Positions 6,840 to 15,058 are shown, counted from the first letter of the stretch. The stretch is 23,619 nucleotides of DNA from Actinomycetes bacterium (GCA_023426375.1 JAFAAV010000050.1:1-23619), one strand, 5' to 3'. A program made the numbers and translations. The notes: generated by a model from the sequence alone, not told the origin.

Positions 6840-7997
6840 ATGACGATCGAGATCAACGTTCCCACCGCCGACATCATCAAGTGGCGCCGCCACTTTCACG
6901 CTAACCCGGAGCTGTCCTTCAAGGAGCACAACACGGCCAAGTACGTGTCCGAGACTCTTGAAAGCTTCGGTTTGACCCCCACTCACCCCACCGAGACGTC
7001 AGTGGTGGCCGTCATTGAGGGCAAGGGACCCGGTAAGACCGTGGCGCTGCGTGCAGATATGGACGCACTCCCCCTCAATGAGGAAACCGACAACGAATTC
7101 CGGTCCACTGTGGACGGTGTGATGCACGCGTGCGGTCACGACACCCACACGGCCATGCTGCTGGGTGCTGCCAAGGCCCTGACCGAGCTCAAGGACACCT
7201 TCAACGGTCGGGTGAAGCTCATCTTCCAGCACGCCGAGGAGACCCCTCCCGGTGGCGCCAAGGAAATGGTGGCCGCCGGTGTCCTGGAAGACGTGGACGC
7301 CATCTACGGCATGCACATCATGAATCAGAAGACCGGCACCGTCAGCGTGCACAAGGGCCCCGCTTCCACCGTGGCCGGCGGCTTCTTCGTGACGATCAAC
7401 GGTCAGGGTTCCCACGGCTCCATGCCGCAGGACGGAATCGACCCGGTGCTGGTGGCCGCTCAGGTGACCGTTGCACTGAACACCATCGTGTCCCGCAACG
7501 TGGCCCCCGATCACATGAACGTGGTCAACGTGGGCATGATCCAGTCCGGCCAGGCCCCCAACGTGATCCCGGATTCAGCCAAGTTGGGTGTCTCCATGCG
7601 CACCGTGGACGATGACGACTGGAACATCCTCAAGGAGCGCGCCACCTCGATCGTCGAGAACGTGTGTGCCGCGTACGGTGCCAAGCCCGAGTTCCAGTGG
7701 GCAGAGGGCTACCCCGTGGTCATCAACAACGACGAGCTCGCGGAATTGGCTCTGGAAGCAGCCAAGAAGGCCGTGGGAGACGAGAACGCGTACTGGGGTC
7801 CGCCGACCTCCGCGTCCGAGGACTTCTCCTACTTCGCTCGTGAGATCCCCGGCTGCTTCATTTTCCTGGGCGGCGGCACCGCCGAGGACGGCCTGCCCTA
7901 CATGAACCACCACCCCAAGTTCGATATCAAGGAAGAGGCTCTCGAAGCCGGCGCCCGCACGGAAGTGCAGATCGCCCTGGACTTCCTGGCTTCCTGA
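6840..7997 (+). CDS. M20-family metallo-amidohydrolase
   Basis: A zinc-dependent amidohydrolase/carboxypeptidase of 385 residues, the usual length for the M20D group (IAA-amino acid hydrolase, hippurate hydrolase, N-acyl amino acid amidohydrolase). Visible metal-site residues are C98 and H100 in HACGHDTH (96-103), the E133/E134 pair in HAEETPPGGA, H159 in YGMHIM and a C-terminal HH in YMNHHPKF. The lid/dimerisation domain lies in the middle. It probably acts in the cytosol on an N-acylated amino acid or similar amide; the substrate is not readable. The start ATG at 6840 has AGGAG five bases upstream. An MFS transporter gene follows after 39 bases, so import and hydrolysis are probably coupled. 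Confidence 0.93.
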   Translation: MTIEINVPTADIIKWRRHFHANPELSFKEHNTAKYVSETLESFGLTPTHPTETSVVAVIEGKGPGKTVALRADMDALPLNEETDNEFRSTVDGVMHACGHDTHTAMLLGAAKALTELKDTFNGRVKLIFQHAEETPPGGAKEMVAAGVLEDVDAIYGMHIMNQKTGTVSVHKGPASTVAGGFFVTINGQGSHGSMPQDGIDPVLVAAQVTVALNTIVSRNVAPDHMNVVNVGMIQSGQAPNVIPDSAKLGVSMRTVDDDDWNILKERATSIVENVCAAYGAKPEFQWAEGYPVVINNDELAELALEAAKKAVGDENAYWGPPTSASEDFSYFAREIPGCFIFLGGGTAEDGLPYMNHHPKFDIKEEALEAGARTEVQIALDFLAS

Positions 7998-8036
7998 TCC
8001 CCCATCCGCACCGCTTGAGTACGAAAGGCTGAGGAA

Positions 8037-9368
8037 ATGAACCTCACCAAAACCCAGAAGGGCGTGTTCGCCACACTCTTCTCCGTGGGTTTGCTGGCTA
8101 ACATCGAGAAGGGTCTGGCTGGCGCTATCGGTCCGTTCCTGACCGATCCCGCTTACATGTCCAACCTGGGCCTGGAGACCTTCTCCAAGACCCAGTTCGG
8201 TCTGATCACCACCCTGTTCTACCTGTCCTTCATCGTGATGACGTTCGTGGCCGGCTGGTTCGTGGACCGCTACGGCTACCGCATCTTCATCCCGGTCGCG
8301 CTGCTGATCCTGGCCGCGGGCGCTGCATTCTTCGGCTTCGCCGGCTTCAGCTCCACGTCCATGATCTTCATCCTGATTCCGCTGGCACGTCTGATCATCG
8401 GTTTCGGCCAGGCCGGTTACACCAACGGCACTCCGCCGGTCATTGCCAAGATGTTCGCCGCTGAAGAGCGCGGCGCCGTGCAGTCCAAGGTGGTCTCCAC
8501 CGCCGGTATCGGTACCATCCTGGTCTACCTGATCTTCGCACCGCTCGTGGTGGCCCGTGACTTCCGTTGGATGTACTTCCTGCTCGCGGTCCTCCTGGTC
8601 GTTGCAACCCTGATGTTCATCAAGCTGGTCCCGAGCCAGACGGAAGAAGAGAAGGCGGCTGCTGCCAACGCAACCGCAGCCAAGGCGAAGGCCAAGAACG
8701 ACGTCTCCATCCTGGACGCCTGGAAGAACCGCAACTCCGTGGTCCTGGGTCTGTGCTTGTTGCTCAACAACGCCGTGGGCGTCGGCCTGCTGACCTGGCT
8801 CGCCACCATGTACTCCGAGCAGTTCGGTATCACCCCCACCGGCTGGGAATACATGATCGTGATGGTCGGTTACGGCCTGTCCCTGTGGATCGCCACGAGC
8901 ACGGGTGCCACCGTGGTCAAGCGCTGGTTCGAGAACAACGAAAAGGTCTTCATGCTGCTGATGTCCAGCATCGGCGCAGTGCTGATGGTCATCGCCGTGA
9001 TCATCCCCAACCTGTGGGGCTCCGCGGTCATGATGTGGCTGGCCAACCTGTTCATCATGTGGTCCTTCTCCGCCATCCTGATGCTCCCCTACCGCTTGAT
9101 CCCGCTGAAGATCATTGGTTCCGCCTTCGCCGTCATCAACATCGGCGCGTTCATCGGTGGTATGGCTCAGGGCGCCCTGGTCGGTGCAGTGGTTGACGCT
9201 GCAGGTTACGTGGTGGCCTTCATCGTCCTGGCGGTCATGCTGGTCGCCGGCGGTTTGGCTCCGTTCCTGCTCAAGGAACCGGCTCGCCCGATCAACGAAC
9301 CCACGACCCCTCCGGGCAACCCGGAGGCAGGTGTCGAGGCAGCAACCGGCACCACCGACGAGAAGTAA
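8037..9368 (+). CDS. MFS transporter paired with the amidohydrolase
   Basis: A 443-residue major facilitator with about 12 helices. The signature between helices 2 and 3 is GWFVDRYGYRIF, and a conserved RLIIGFGQAGYTNGTPPVIA segment resembles anion:cation symporter-like members. A long Ala/Lys-rich cytosolic loop (residues about 205-222) separates the two six-helix halves, and the C-terminal tail is Pro/Glu-rich. The start ATG at 8037 has GAGG just upstream. It shares a transcript with the amidohydrolase: 39-base gap, no terminator between, strong terminator after. It is likely to import the amidohydrolase substrate or a hydrolysis product; substrate unknown. Confidence 0.88.
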   Translation: MNLTKTQKGVFATLFSVGLLANIEKGLAGAIGPFLTDPAYMSNLGLETFSKTQFGLITTLFYLSFIVMTFVAGWFVDRYGYRIFIPVALLILAAGAAFFGFAGFSSTSMIFILIPLARLIIGFGQAGYTNGTPPVIAKMFAAEERGAVQSKVVSTAGIGTILVYLIFAPLVVARDFRWMYFLLAVLLVVATLMFIKLVPSQTEEEKAAAANATAAKAKAKNDVSILDAWKNRNSVVLGLCLLLNNAVGVGLLTWLATMYSEQFGITPTGWEYMIVMVGYGLSLWIATSTGATVVKRWFENNEKVFMLLMSSIGAVLMVIAVIIPNLWGSAVMMWLANLFIMWSFSAILMLPYRLIPLKIIGSAFAVINIGAFIGGMAQGALVGAVVDAAGYVVAFIVLAVMLVAGGLAPFLLKEPARPINEPTTPPGNPEAGVEAATGTTDEK

Positions 9369-9404
9369 GGTACTGACCCTCACTTCACGTTCCTGAAGAA
9401 GCCG

Positions 9405-9439
9405 AAGGCGCCCCGGACAGTTACTGTCCGGGGCGCCTT
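9405..9439. terminator. Perfect 16-bp bidirectional terminator
   Basis: AAGGCGCCCCGGACAG (9405-9420) and CTGTCCGGGGCGCCTT (9424-9439) are exact reverse complements around the loop TTA, with a short TTT/AA flank. It lies 37 bases past the MFS stop and 81 bases past the end of the convergent mannosyltransferase gene, so it can serve both strands. Confidence 0.88.
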
Positions 9440-9519
9440 TGGTTCGTTGAGGACCCAAGGCCCCGTACGACGTCGTTCTGGTCGCGTTCCTGACCAGGGC
9501 AACCGGCGAGCGCTGCGCC

Positions 9520-10746
9520 TCAGCCGTGAGCCACCTCGCGTGCGGGCTCCGGCTTGGTTCCGAGATCCCAGGTGCGCTTGACCGACCAAGCGAGCAGCAG
9601 CACCAGGAGAACGTTTCGGATGGTCAGCACACCGGCCATGATCGGGTTGGCGTGGATGAGCGGGGTGTAGAAGAGCGGGTAGATGAAGAACGTCACCACC
9701 GCGATGCCCATGAGCAGGGCGGCCGGGGTGCGCCAACGCTTCCAGTCGTAGACCAGGCCGGCCACGATCACCGGGGCGAGCCAGATCATGAACTGGGGTG
9801 AGCCCACCTTGTTGAACACGATGAGCACGGTGGTCATCATCAGGGCGCCCTCGTAGAAGAGTTCGCCCCGATCCGCTCCCCCGCGTAGCGAACGGATCAG
9901 AAGGGCGGTACCCAGAATGACGGCCACGATCAGCAGCGGCTGCATGAGATAAGCAGCAACCTCGGTGCCAGGCCCGTAGACCTCTGACGAGTTGATCGCC
10001 GTGTTGTCCGCGATCCTCGAATCAGCGATGTTCAGCACGCTCAGCCACACCCACGGGGTGGAGAACGTGGCTTCGAGCTGCATGCCACGCGACCCCTGAT
10101 TGACCATGAAATCCGCAATGCGAGCCAGGCCACCGGACAGCCACGTTCCGAGAACAACCAGCGCGGTGACCACCACGCCGGCAAGGAACACCTGCGCTCG
10201 CTTCTTGGATGCGATCAGTAGCGACAGGATGACGGCGGCGGGCCACACCTTGATCCACGTGGCGATGCTCAGCAGTACCGACGCCACCACGGGCTGACGG
10301 GCAGCGTAAAGCATGCCGATCAGCACGATGGGTGCCGCAATTCCCTCGACACGAGCGAAGCTCAGGTACCCCATGAACACCAGGAAAATCAGCAACCACC
10401 ACGCGGGCGCCACACCGCGGCCTTGCATGGAACGGCGGGTCAGGAACCAGAGTGCCACCGCATTGAGTGCCGTGATGATGAGCGTCCAGGCGAGCAGGTA
10501 CAGATCATGTCCCGCGATACCGGCCGCGTGGATGGGGATCTGCGCCAGGACGGGGTAGACCCACGGGCTGATCGAGTGATCGGTGACCTCGGGGGTGAAA
10601 CCGGTCATGGCCCACTCGCGGTACTGCTCGGTGTCGCTGAAGGCCCACCCGTTGAGAAAGAAGGACGCCATCCAGCCCAGGTAGTACAGGTGGACCACCG
10701 CGAACCCCCACCACACGCTCGAGGGTCGCGAGAACCAGGCGATCAC
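9520..10746 (-). CDS. GT87-like polyprenyl-P-mannosyltransferase (copy A)
   Basis: A multi-pass GT-C glycosyltransferase of the DUF2029/GT87 type, 408 residues from the GTG at 10746. Such enzymes use polyprenyl-phosphate-mannose on the outer membrane face to extend lipomannan-type glycans. The first extracellular loop has AFSDTEQYREW with D38 as the probable catalytic Asp, followed by SPWVYPVLAQIP. Further family-like stretches are QGSRGMQLEATFSTPW and FNKVGSPQFMIWLAP. Both stretches recur nearly unchanged in the neighbour at 10808-12115, so the two are tandem paralogues. The GTG lacks a ribosome site. An AAGGAG seven bases before an in-frame ATT at 10806 would give 20 more residues and match the neighbour's length better (see findings). 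Linkage and acceptor are not determined. Confidence 0.88.
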   Translation of the reverse strand: MIAWFSRPSSVWWGFAVVHLYYLGWMASFFLNGWAFSDTEQYREWAMTGFTPEVTDHSISPWVYPVLAQIPIHAAGIAGHDLYLLAWTLIITALNAVALWFLTRRSMQGRGVAPAWWLLIFLVFMGYLSFARVEGIAAPIVLIGMLYAARQPVVASVLLSIATWIKVWPAAVILSLLIASKKRAQVFLAGVVVTALVVLGTWLSGGLARIADFMVNQGSRGMQLEATFSTPWVWLSVLNIADSRIADNTAINSSEVYGPGTEVAAYLMQPLLIVAVILGTALLIRSLRGGADRGELFYEGALMMTTVLIVFNKVGSPQFMIWLAPVIVAGLVYDWKRWRTPAALLMGIAVVTFFIYPLFYTPLIHANPIMAGVLTIRNVLLVLLLAWSVKRTWDLGTKPEPAREVAHG

Positions 10747-10807
10747 ACGGTCCGGCAGCAGGGCGTCACGTACCCCGCTCAGCCGTTCGAAGAATGCGGC
10801 GGAAATG

Positions 10808-12115
10808 TCAGGACTCCTTGGTCACGAGCTCATCGGTGGGGCGCTTGGATCCCAGCCAGTACAAACGGCGGGCGGACCACAGCATCAGCACCACGAGAAG
10901 GGCATTACGCACGGTCAGCACGAGAGCCATGGCCGGATTGTCGTGGCTCAGTGCGTCGTAGAACAGCGGGTAGATGAGGAACGTCAACACGGCGATGGCG
11001 ATCAGCATGATGGCCGGGGTACGCCACGAACGCCAGTGGTGCACCAGCCCCAGGGCCACGGCCGGGCCGAGCCACACCATGAACTGGGGAGATCCGACCT
11101 TGTTGAACACGATGAACACGGACACCAACGTCAACGTGCCAGCGAGCAATAGCTCCGTGCGGTCCGCGCCGCCGGTGCGCATTCCGTGACGCAAGGCCCG
11201 GACCAACAGCGCCGTGGCCGCCAACGCGGCCAGGATCAGCAGGGGCTGCATGAGCGAGGACATGACCTCGGTACCCGGTCCGTCCACCTGCATGGAGTTG
11301 ATGTCGGTGTTCATGTACATCTGCGATCCGCCCACGCCCAGCACGGAGGACCACAACCACGGGGTGGTGAACGTGGCTTCCAGCTGCATGCCGCGATCGC
11401 CCTGCTGCGTGAGGAAGTTGAAGAGTAGAGGCAGGGCACCCATGGCCGCGGCAATTCCGGCGGCCACAGCGCTGACGATCAGCCCCGCCACAACCACCTG
11501 AACGCGCTGGCGCACCACGGTGAACAGGGCAAGCACGATGGCCGCGGGCCACACCTTCATCCAGGTAGCAATGCTCAGCAGTGTGGAAGCAATGAACGGG
11601 TGCGCCACGCCGTAGGCCAGGGCCACAAGCACAATGGGGGCCGTCACGCCGTCGACTCGAGCGAAGCCCAACCACCCCATGAGGAACGTGAAGCCCAGCC
11701 ACCACCACGCGGCCGGAATGGCCTGCGTGTTGCGGCCGCGGTCGGTGAGCTTGAGGACGGCCCAAGCATTGAGCAGCGTGGTCATCAGGACCCAGAGGAA
11801 GAAGAATGGTGCCGGACCCGCGATGCCCGCGAGCGCCATGGGCAACAGGGCCAGCACGGGGTAGACCCACGGGCTCGGTCCGCCGTCCAGGGCGTCTTGA
11901 TCGAAGCCGATACGTGTCCAGTCGCGATAGATGTTGGTGTCACTGAAGGCATTGCCGTTGAGGGAGACGATGAGCGCAAAGATCAGGAACACGAGGTGCA
12001 GGACCACGAACCCTGCCAGGAGAGCGCGCGGCGAGGTCAACCACCCCGGTAGGTTCCGGGGACGATCCAGAACATTCAATCGGTCCTGTTGGGTCAACGG
12101 CTTGTGCGTGGACAT
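10808..12115 (-). CDS. GT87-like polyprenyl-P-mannosyltransferase (copy B)
   Basis: A paralogue of the gene immediately downstream, 435 residues with about ten or more membrane helices. The catalytic loop reads NAFSDTNIYRDW (D59) followed by SPWVYPVLALLP. The conserved QGDRGMQLEATFTTPWLW and FNKVGSPQFMVWLGP are present. The ATG at 12115 has GAGGA seven bases upstream and is preferred over a TTG two codons earlier. The stop at 10808 lies beside the start region of copy A, so the pair is an operon. Rv2181/MptC-type alpha-1,2-mannosyltransferases belong to this family. With the divergent MptB-like gene this makes a mannan-assembly locus. The exact linkage formed is inference. Confidence 0.9.
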   Translation of the reverse strand: MSTHKPLTQQDRLNVLDRPRNLPGWLTSPRALLAGFVVLHLVFLIFALIVSLNGNAFSDTNIYRDWTRIGFDQDALDGGPSPWVYPVLALLPMALAGIAGPAPFFFLWVLMTTLLNAWAVLKLTDRGRNTQAIPAAWWWLGFTFLMGWLGFARVDGVTAPIVLVALAYGVAHPFIASTLLSIATWMKVWPAAIVLALFTVVRQRVQVVVAGLIVSAVAAGIAAAMGALPLLFNFLTQQGDRGMQLEATFTTPWLWSSVLGVGGSQMYMNTDINSMQVDGPGTEVMSSLMQPLLILAALAATALLVRALRHGMRTGGADRTELLLAGTLTLVSVFIVFNKVGSPQFMVWLGPAVALGLVHHWRSWRTPAIMLIAIAVLTFLIYPLFYDALSHDNPAMALVLTVRNALLVVLMLWSARRLYWLGSKRPTDELVTKES

Positions 12116-12422
12116 GATCAATCCTCGTCGGGTGCGCGGCGGTGTGAGACCGCGGGCGGCCTCAGGAAATCAGTGCCGTGCCCAGTGGACATGGGCACGG
12201 GTGTTTACTCATGCTACGTGCCACAACCGCCCCTCCACGGACTCGCGGCGCATGGGGTCCGGCACATTGGGGTCCACTCCCCGCTAATCCTCGGCTGGAA
12301 CGGGCCGTATACCCATGGTTGAAGCGGCCCTGACTGCTAGGATCAGGCTCCTGAGAAACGTCCCGCGGGCCTTGCACCCTGGGCACCCGAACACGGTCAC
12401 ATGTAGGGGAACGACACAGGTC
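12116..12422. promoter_or_regulatory. Divergent promoter region of the mannosyltransferase locus
   Basis: This 307-base gap separates the GT87 pair (minus) from the MptB-like gene (plus). It holds a perfect 9-bp hairpin, CCGTGCCCA (12176-12184) / TGGGCACGG (12192-12200), about 60 bases upstream of the minus-strand start, probably in the 5' leader. TAGGAT (12338-12343) is a weak -10 candidate for the plus-strand gene; its use would exclude the ATG at 12315 and support the start at 12423. No recognisable regulator motif otherwise. Confidence 0.4.
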
Positions 12423-14036
12423 ATGGCTGAAAGTGGTTCGCGTCCGGAGGTCACTGCCAACGGCAGCACCCCGGCACAACGACGAGCCACTGATGGCCCC
12501 TCGCCCTCAGAAGCCCGCTCCACTCCTGGCACTCCCCTGATTCCCCGCCCGCAGATTGCGATCGTCCAAGGCCTGGTCGGCTCGCTCATGATGTTCGTAG
12601 GCTCCATCGGCATCGGGTGGATGGCTCTGGGCTCCCCCATGGTCCGCCACCCTCTGGTGATCGCCATGCGCACCGAGGGATGGGGCATTTACACCTCCAC
12701 CGTGCTGTTGACCTTCGGCGCAATGCTGCTGATGCGCTCATGGATCCGGCTCGGCCAGCGACTGGCCGGCTGGCCGGAAGGGTCGCTGCGCGCCGTCGTC
12801 GCTGCCGTGATCGCCTGGTCGTCACCGCTGTTTCTCGCGGTTCCCATTTTCTCGCGCGATGTCTACGCCTACATCGGCCAGGGGCGTCTCATGGAGGCCG
12901 GGGAGAATCCCTACACGACCGGTATCTCCACGCTCGACAACTGGTTCATGCTCGGTGCGGACCCGGCATGGGCCGAGTCCCGCACCCCCTATGGGCCGTA
13001 CTTCCTGTGGCTCGCGCACCTGGTGGTCAAGATCACCGATGCGCAGCCCGATCTTGCGGGGCTCATGTTCCGCCTCCTCGCATGCGTAGGTGTGGCGTTG
13101 TGCGTGATCTATGTGCCCAAGCTCGCCAGGATGCACGGGTTCGACGGCGCTCGTGCCCTCTGGCTCTCGGTCGCCAACCCGTTGTTCCTGATCAGCTTTG
13201 TGGCCAGTGCCCACAACGACGGCCTGATGGTGGGCCTGGCCGTGGCCGGCACGTACTTCGCTGCGACGGGCAGACCCATTCGCGGCATTCTGTTGGTGAC
13301 CGCTTCGATCGGCATCAAACCGATCACCATTCTCCTGTTGCCTTTCATCGGGCTCTTGTGGGCCGGCCGCAATGCCTCCTGGCCGCGTAAATTCGCCACG
13401 TGGGCGGCCACCGCCATTCTGAGCTTTGGGCTGCTGTTCCTCAGCGGCATACCGTACAACCTAGGTTCGGGCTGGCTGCTGGCGATCCTGGACCCCACTC
13501 CAGGCTTCACAGGTTACTCACCGTCCGGGTTCCTGGGCATGCAGGTCAATCGGATCGGTGACGCCCTGGGTCTGCCCGGCGGCGACATCGCCAAGGCCTT
13601 GCGCACCGCCCTGAAGTACCTGGGCATCGGCATCGTAGTGCTGCTGATGTTCTGGGGCGAAGGTCAGCGCAGCCACCGCGTGGTCCGCCGCATGGGTCTC
13701 GCCTTTGCGGCTGTCGTGATGCTCTCCCCCATCATCCAGCCCTGGTACATCCTGTGGTTCCTGCCCTTCCTGGCAGTTACCGGCATCAAGGACAACTGGC
13801 AGGTGCGGGTGCTCTACGTGATCACCGGCTTCTTCGTGATCTTCGGCGCGCAGGATCAGCTCTCCGTGTGGCCGTTCATCGAGGTCCAGTGGGATGTCTC
13901 CACGATCGCCTACTTCATCGCCCTGGCATTCACCGCGTACCTCATGCTGCTCGACCCGCACACCAAGCACGTTCTCATCGAGGGCGGGCCTCGCGGCTGG
14001 TTCGAAAGGCGCCGACGACGCCGCTCGGGCCAGTAA
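12423..14036 (+). CDS. MptB-like alpha-1,6-mannosyltransferase
   Basis: A 537-residue GT-C enzyme resembling the MptA/MptB family, polyprenyl-phosphomannose-dependent alpha-1,6-mannosyltransferases that build the lipomannan backbone in corynebacteria and mycobacteria. About 12 or 13 helices follow a 45-residue polar cytosolic tail. The first large loop has SRDVYAYIGQGRLMEAGENP, in which D146 is the expected catalytic Asp, and then TPYGPYFLWLA. The hydrophobic core ends in a basic tail (ERRRRRRSGQ). The ATG at 12423 is preferred; the open frame reaches an earlier ATG at 12315 that lacks a ribosome site. It is divergent from two GT87-like genes and probably works with them on one mannan. The tail overlaps the antisense end of the small frame at 13975-14220 by 62 bases. 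Confidence 0.87.
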   Translation: MAESGSRPEVTANGSTPAQRRATDGPSPSEARSTPGTPLIPRPQIAIVQGLVGSLMMFVGSIGIGWMALGSPMVRHPLVIAMRTEGWGIYTSTVLLTFGAMLLMRSWIRLGQRLAGWPEGSLRAVVAAVIAWSSPLFLAVPIFSRDVYAYIGQGRLMEAGENPYTTGISTLDNWFMLGADPAWAESRTPYGPYFLWLAHLVVKITDAQPDLAGLMFRLLACVGVALCVIYVPKLARMHGFDGARALWLSVANPLFLISFVASAHNDGLMVGLAVAGTYFAATGRPIRGILLVTASIGIKPITILLLPFIGLLWAGRNASWPRKFATWAATAILSFGLLFLSGIPYNLGSGWLLAILDPTPGFTGYSPSGFLGMQVNRIGDALGLPGGDIAKALRTALKYLGIGIVVLLMFWGEGQRSHRVVRRMGLAFAAVVMLSPIIQPWYILWFLPFLAVTGIKDNWQVRVLYVITGFFVIFGAQDQLSVWPFIEVQWDVSTIAYFIALAFTAYLMLLDPHTKHVLIEGGPRGWFERRRRRRSGQ

Positions 14037-14220
14037 GTGCCTCGGGCGCGGCCGTCTGCGCTGACTCATGCCTCGAATCCCCGGCCAGCAATGAGTCCCA
14101 GACGTACTGGCTTCGTTTCGTTACTTCAGGAAACCGAACAGATCTCGTCGGCCGGGGCGATGCTTGGTATTCGGCTTCCGGATGGGTCGCCACTAGATCA
14201 CGAAATTCATCCGGGGCCAC
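13975..14220 (-). CDS. Small hypothetical protein, second frame of cassette
   Basis: An 81-residue frame starting at GTG 14220 with AGGAG (14233-14229) eight bases upstream, a convincing ribosome site. It begins 15 bases after the stop of the 14236-14652 frame, so the two look like an operon. The product is hydrophilic with no membrane segment; it starts VAPDEFRDLVATHPEAEYQA and ends in a basic segment. I do not recognise a family. The last 62 bases run antisense to the end of the mptB-like gene. Base composition is lower in GC than the surroundings. It may be a real small gene, a degraded remnant, or chance. Confidence 0.4.
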   Translation of the reverse strand: MAPDEFRDLVATHPEAEYQASPRPTRSVRFPEVTKRSQYVWDSLLAGDSRHESAQTAAPEALTGPSGVVGAFRTSREARPR

Positions 14221-14235
14221 TCACAATTCTCCTGA

Positions 14236-14652
14236 TCACTTCCAGCCCTTCGCCGTACGGATCCCCATCGCCTTTCGGCGCCGCCCCTGCGCATGCTGTG
14301 CCGCCCGCAAGTTTTCCTTGTCCCGTGCAGCAATGGTCCCGAGTGCCTCATCGGCCTCTCGGGAGGCACTGTGCTCGATCGCGTTCACGAGTTCGGCACA
14401 CCGTTTCTTGTCTCTAGTCCACGACTCACTGTCCACCATGGCGTTCCTGATGGCGTCGGATTCAACGGGGTGGGTCGACGGGCACCTGACGATCACAGCG
14501 CAACCGGCACTCCACTCTGCAGGAGTGATCTGCTCGCCCGCACCACGCGTTCCAGCATCATCGATCGCTGACTGCCACTTCCGGCGCAACGCGACAACGG
14601 CGTCATCGGACGGATGTGGGCTCAGGAGGTTCGAGATCTGATCTGCGTCCAA
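14236..14652 (-). CDS. Hypothetical protein beside tRNA-Asn
   Basis: A 138-residue soluble frame opening at TTG 14652, the only standard start available because an in-frame TAG lies a few codons upstream. No good ribosome site is visible, so the true 5' end may be missing or altered. The product is Ala/Glu/Arg-rich and probably helical (DDAVVALRRKWQSAIDDAG; READEALGTIAARDKENLRA), with a Trp-containing centre and a basic C-terminus (GRRRKAMGIRTAKGWK). I recognise no family. It lies between tRNA-Asn and the mptB-like gene, a typical spot for transferred DNA, and looks less GC-biased than its neighbours. Confidence 0.45.
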   Translation of the reverse strand: MDADQISNLLSPHPSDDAVVALRRKWQSAIDDAGTRGAGEQITPAEWSAGCAVIVRCPSTHPVESDAIRNAMVDSESWTRDKKRCAELVNAIEHSASREADEALGTIAARDKENLRAAQHAQGRRRKAMGIRTAKGWK

Positions 14653-14895
14653 GACAAAAAGCTACCAACGCGGAAATAGCAGCGAGAGGTCCGGGCATTT
14701 ACATGACGAGTGGAGGCAGCTCATCCCGGTCAGGGCCCGACCGAACCATGCGAAACGGATGGTGGTCCGTTAGAACCTCATCGGAGGCTCGAGGGGGCCA
14801 GAGCAACCCCTGAAAGGTCCCAAAGGGCTCTACCGATACCTGAGATGTTGACCCTTCAGATGGAGCCGGGCAGAAAAGGATCTGAACACGACAAA

Positions 14896-14915
14896 AGCCC
14901 CGGCGAACCGGGGCT
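14896..14915 (-). terminator. Terminator of tRNA-Asn
   Basis: AGCCCCGG (14896-14903) and CCGGGGCT (14908-14915) form a perfect 8-bp stem around CGAA (TTCG on the minus strand), followed by TTTT on the minus strand (14896-14893). It lies 15 bases beyond the tRNA-Asn 3' end. Confidence 0.85.
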
Positions 14916-14929
14916 TCTCTCGTTTGCAG

Positions 14930-15002
14930 CTCCCCCGACTGGACTCGAACCAGTAACCCTTCGATTAACAGTCGAATGCTCTGCCAATTGAGCTACGGGG
15001 GA
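14930..15002 (-). tRNA. tRNA-Asn (anticodon GTT)
   Basis: Complete 73-nt cloverleaf on the minus strand. Acceptor TCCCCCG/CGGGGGA, D arm GCTC/GAGC, anticodon arm TTCGA-CTGTTAA-TCGAA with anticodon GTT, T arm ACTGG-TTCGAGT-CCAGT, discriminator G, CCA not encoded. A promoter lies 28 bases upstream and a terminator 15 bases downstream, so it is a free-standing transcription unit. Confidence 0.97.
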
Positions 15003-15029
15003 CCGTGCACATCTGTGCAACGAGAAGAT

Positions 15030-15058
15030 ACTTTACAGACCCTTGGCCGGTTCCTCAA
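15030..15058 (-). promoter_or_regulatory. Sigma70-type promoter of tRNA-Asn
   Basis: On the minus strand TTGAGG (15058-15053) and TAAAGT (15035-15030) are separated by exactly 17 bases, and transcription would begin about 20 bases before the tRNA. It sits in the gap after dnaG. The spacing and hexamers make this the clearest core promoter in the window. Confidence 0.7.

Noticed and set aside
7575..9458. A 627-codon open frame on the minus strand
   Set aside because: It runs antisense to the clearly coding amidohydrolase and MFS genes, and its product is Gly/His/Gln/Asp-rich with no domain. It is a composition shadow of the high-GC coding strand.
14063..14097. GACTCAT / ATGAGTC inverted repeat behind the mptB-like gene
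   Set aside because: A seven-base stem with a 21-base loop and no T-run. It is too weak to call a terminator.
13754..14641. A 295-codon plus-strand frame running out of the mptB-like gene
   Set aside because: Its first third is an out-of-frame shadow of the mptB-like gene. The remainder is Ser/Ala/Arg-rich without a ribosome site, and the minus-strand frames there have the better start signals.
3088..14832. AAGGGCTCTA shared between 3088-3097 and 14823-14832
   Set aside because: Only ten bases match, and the flanking similarity does not keep order. It could be chance.
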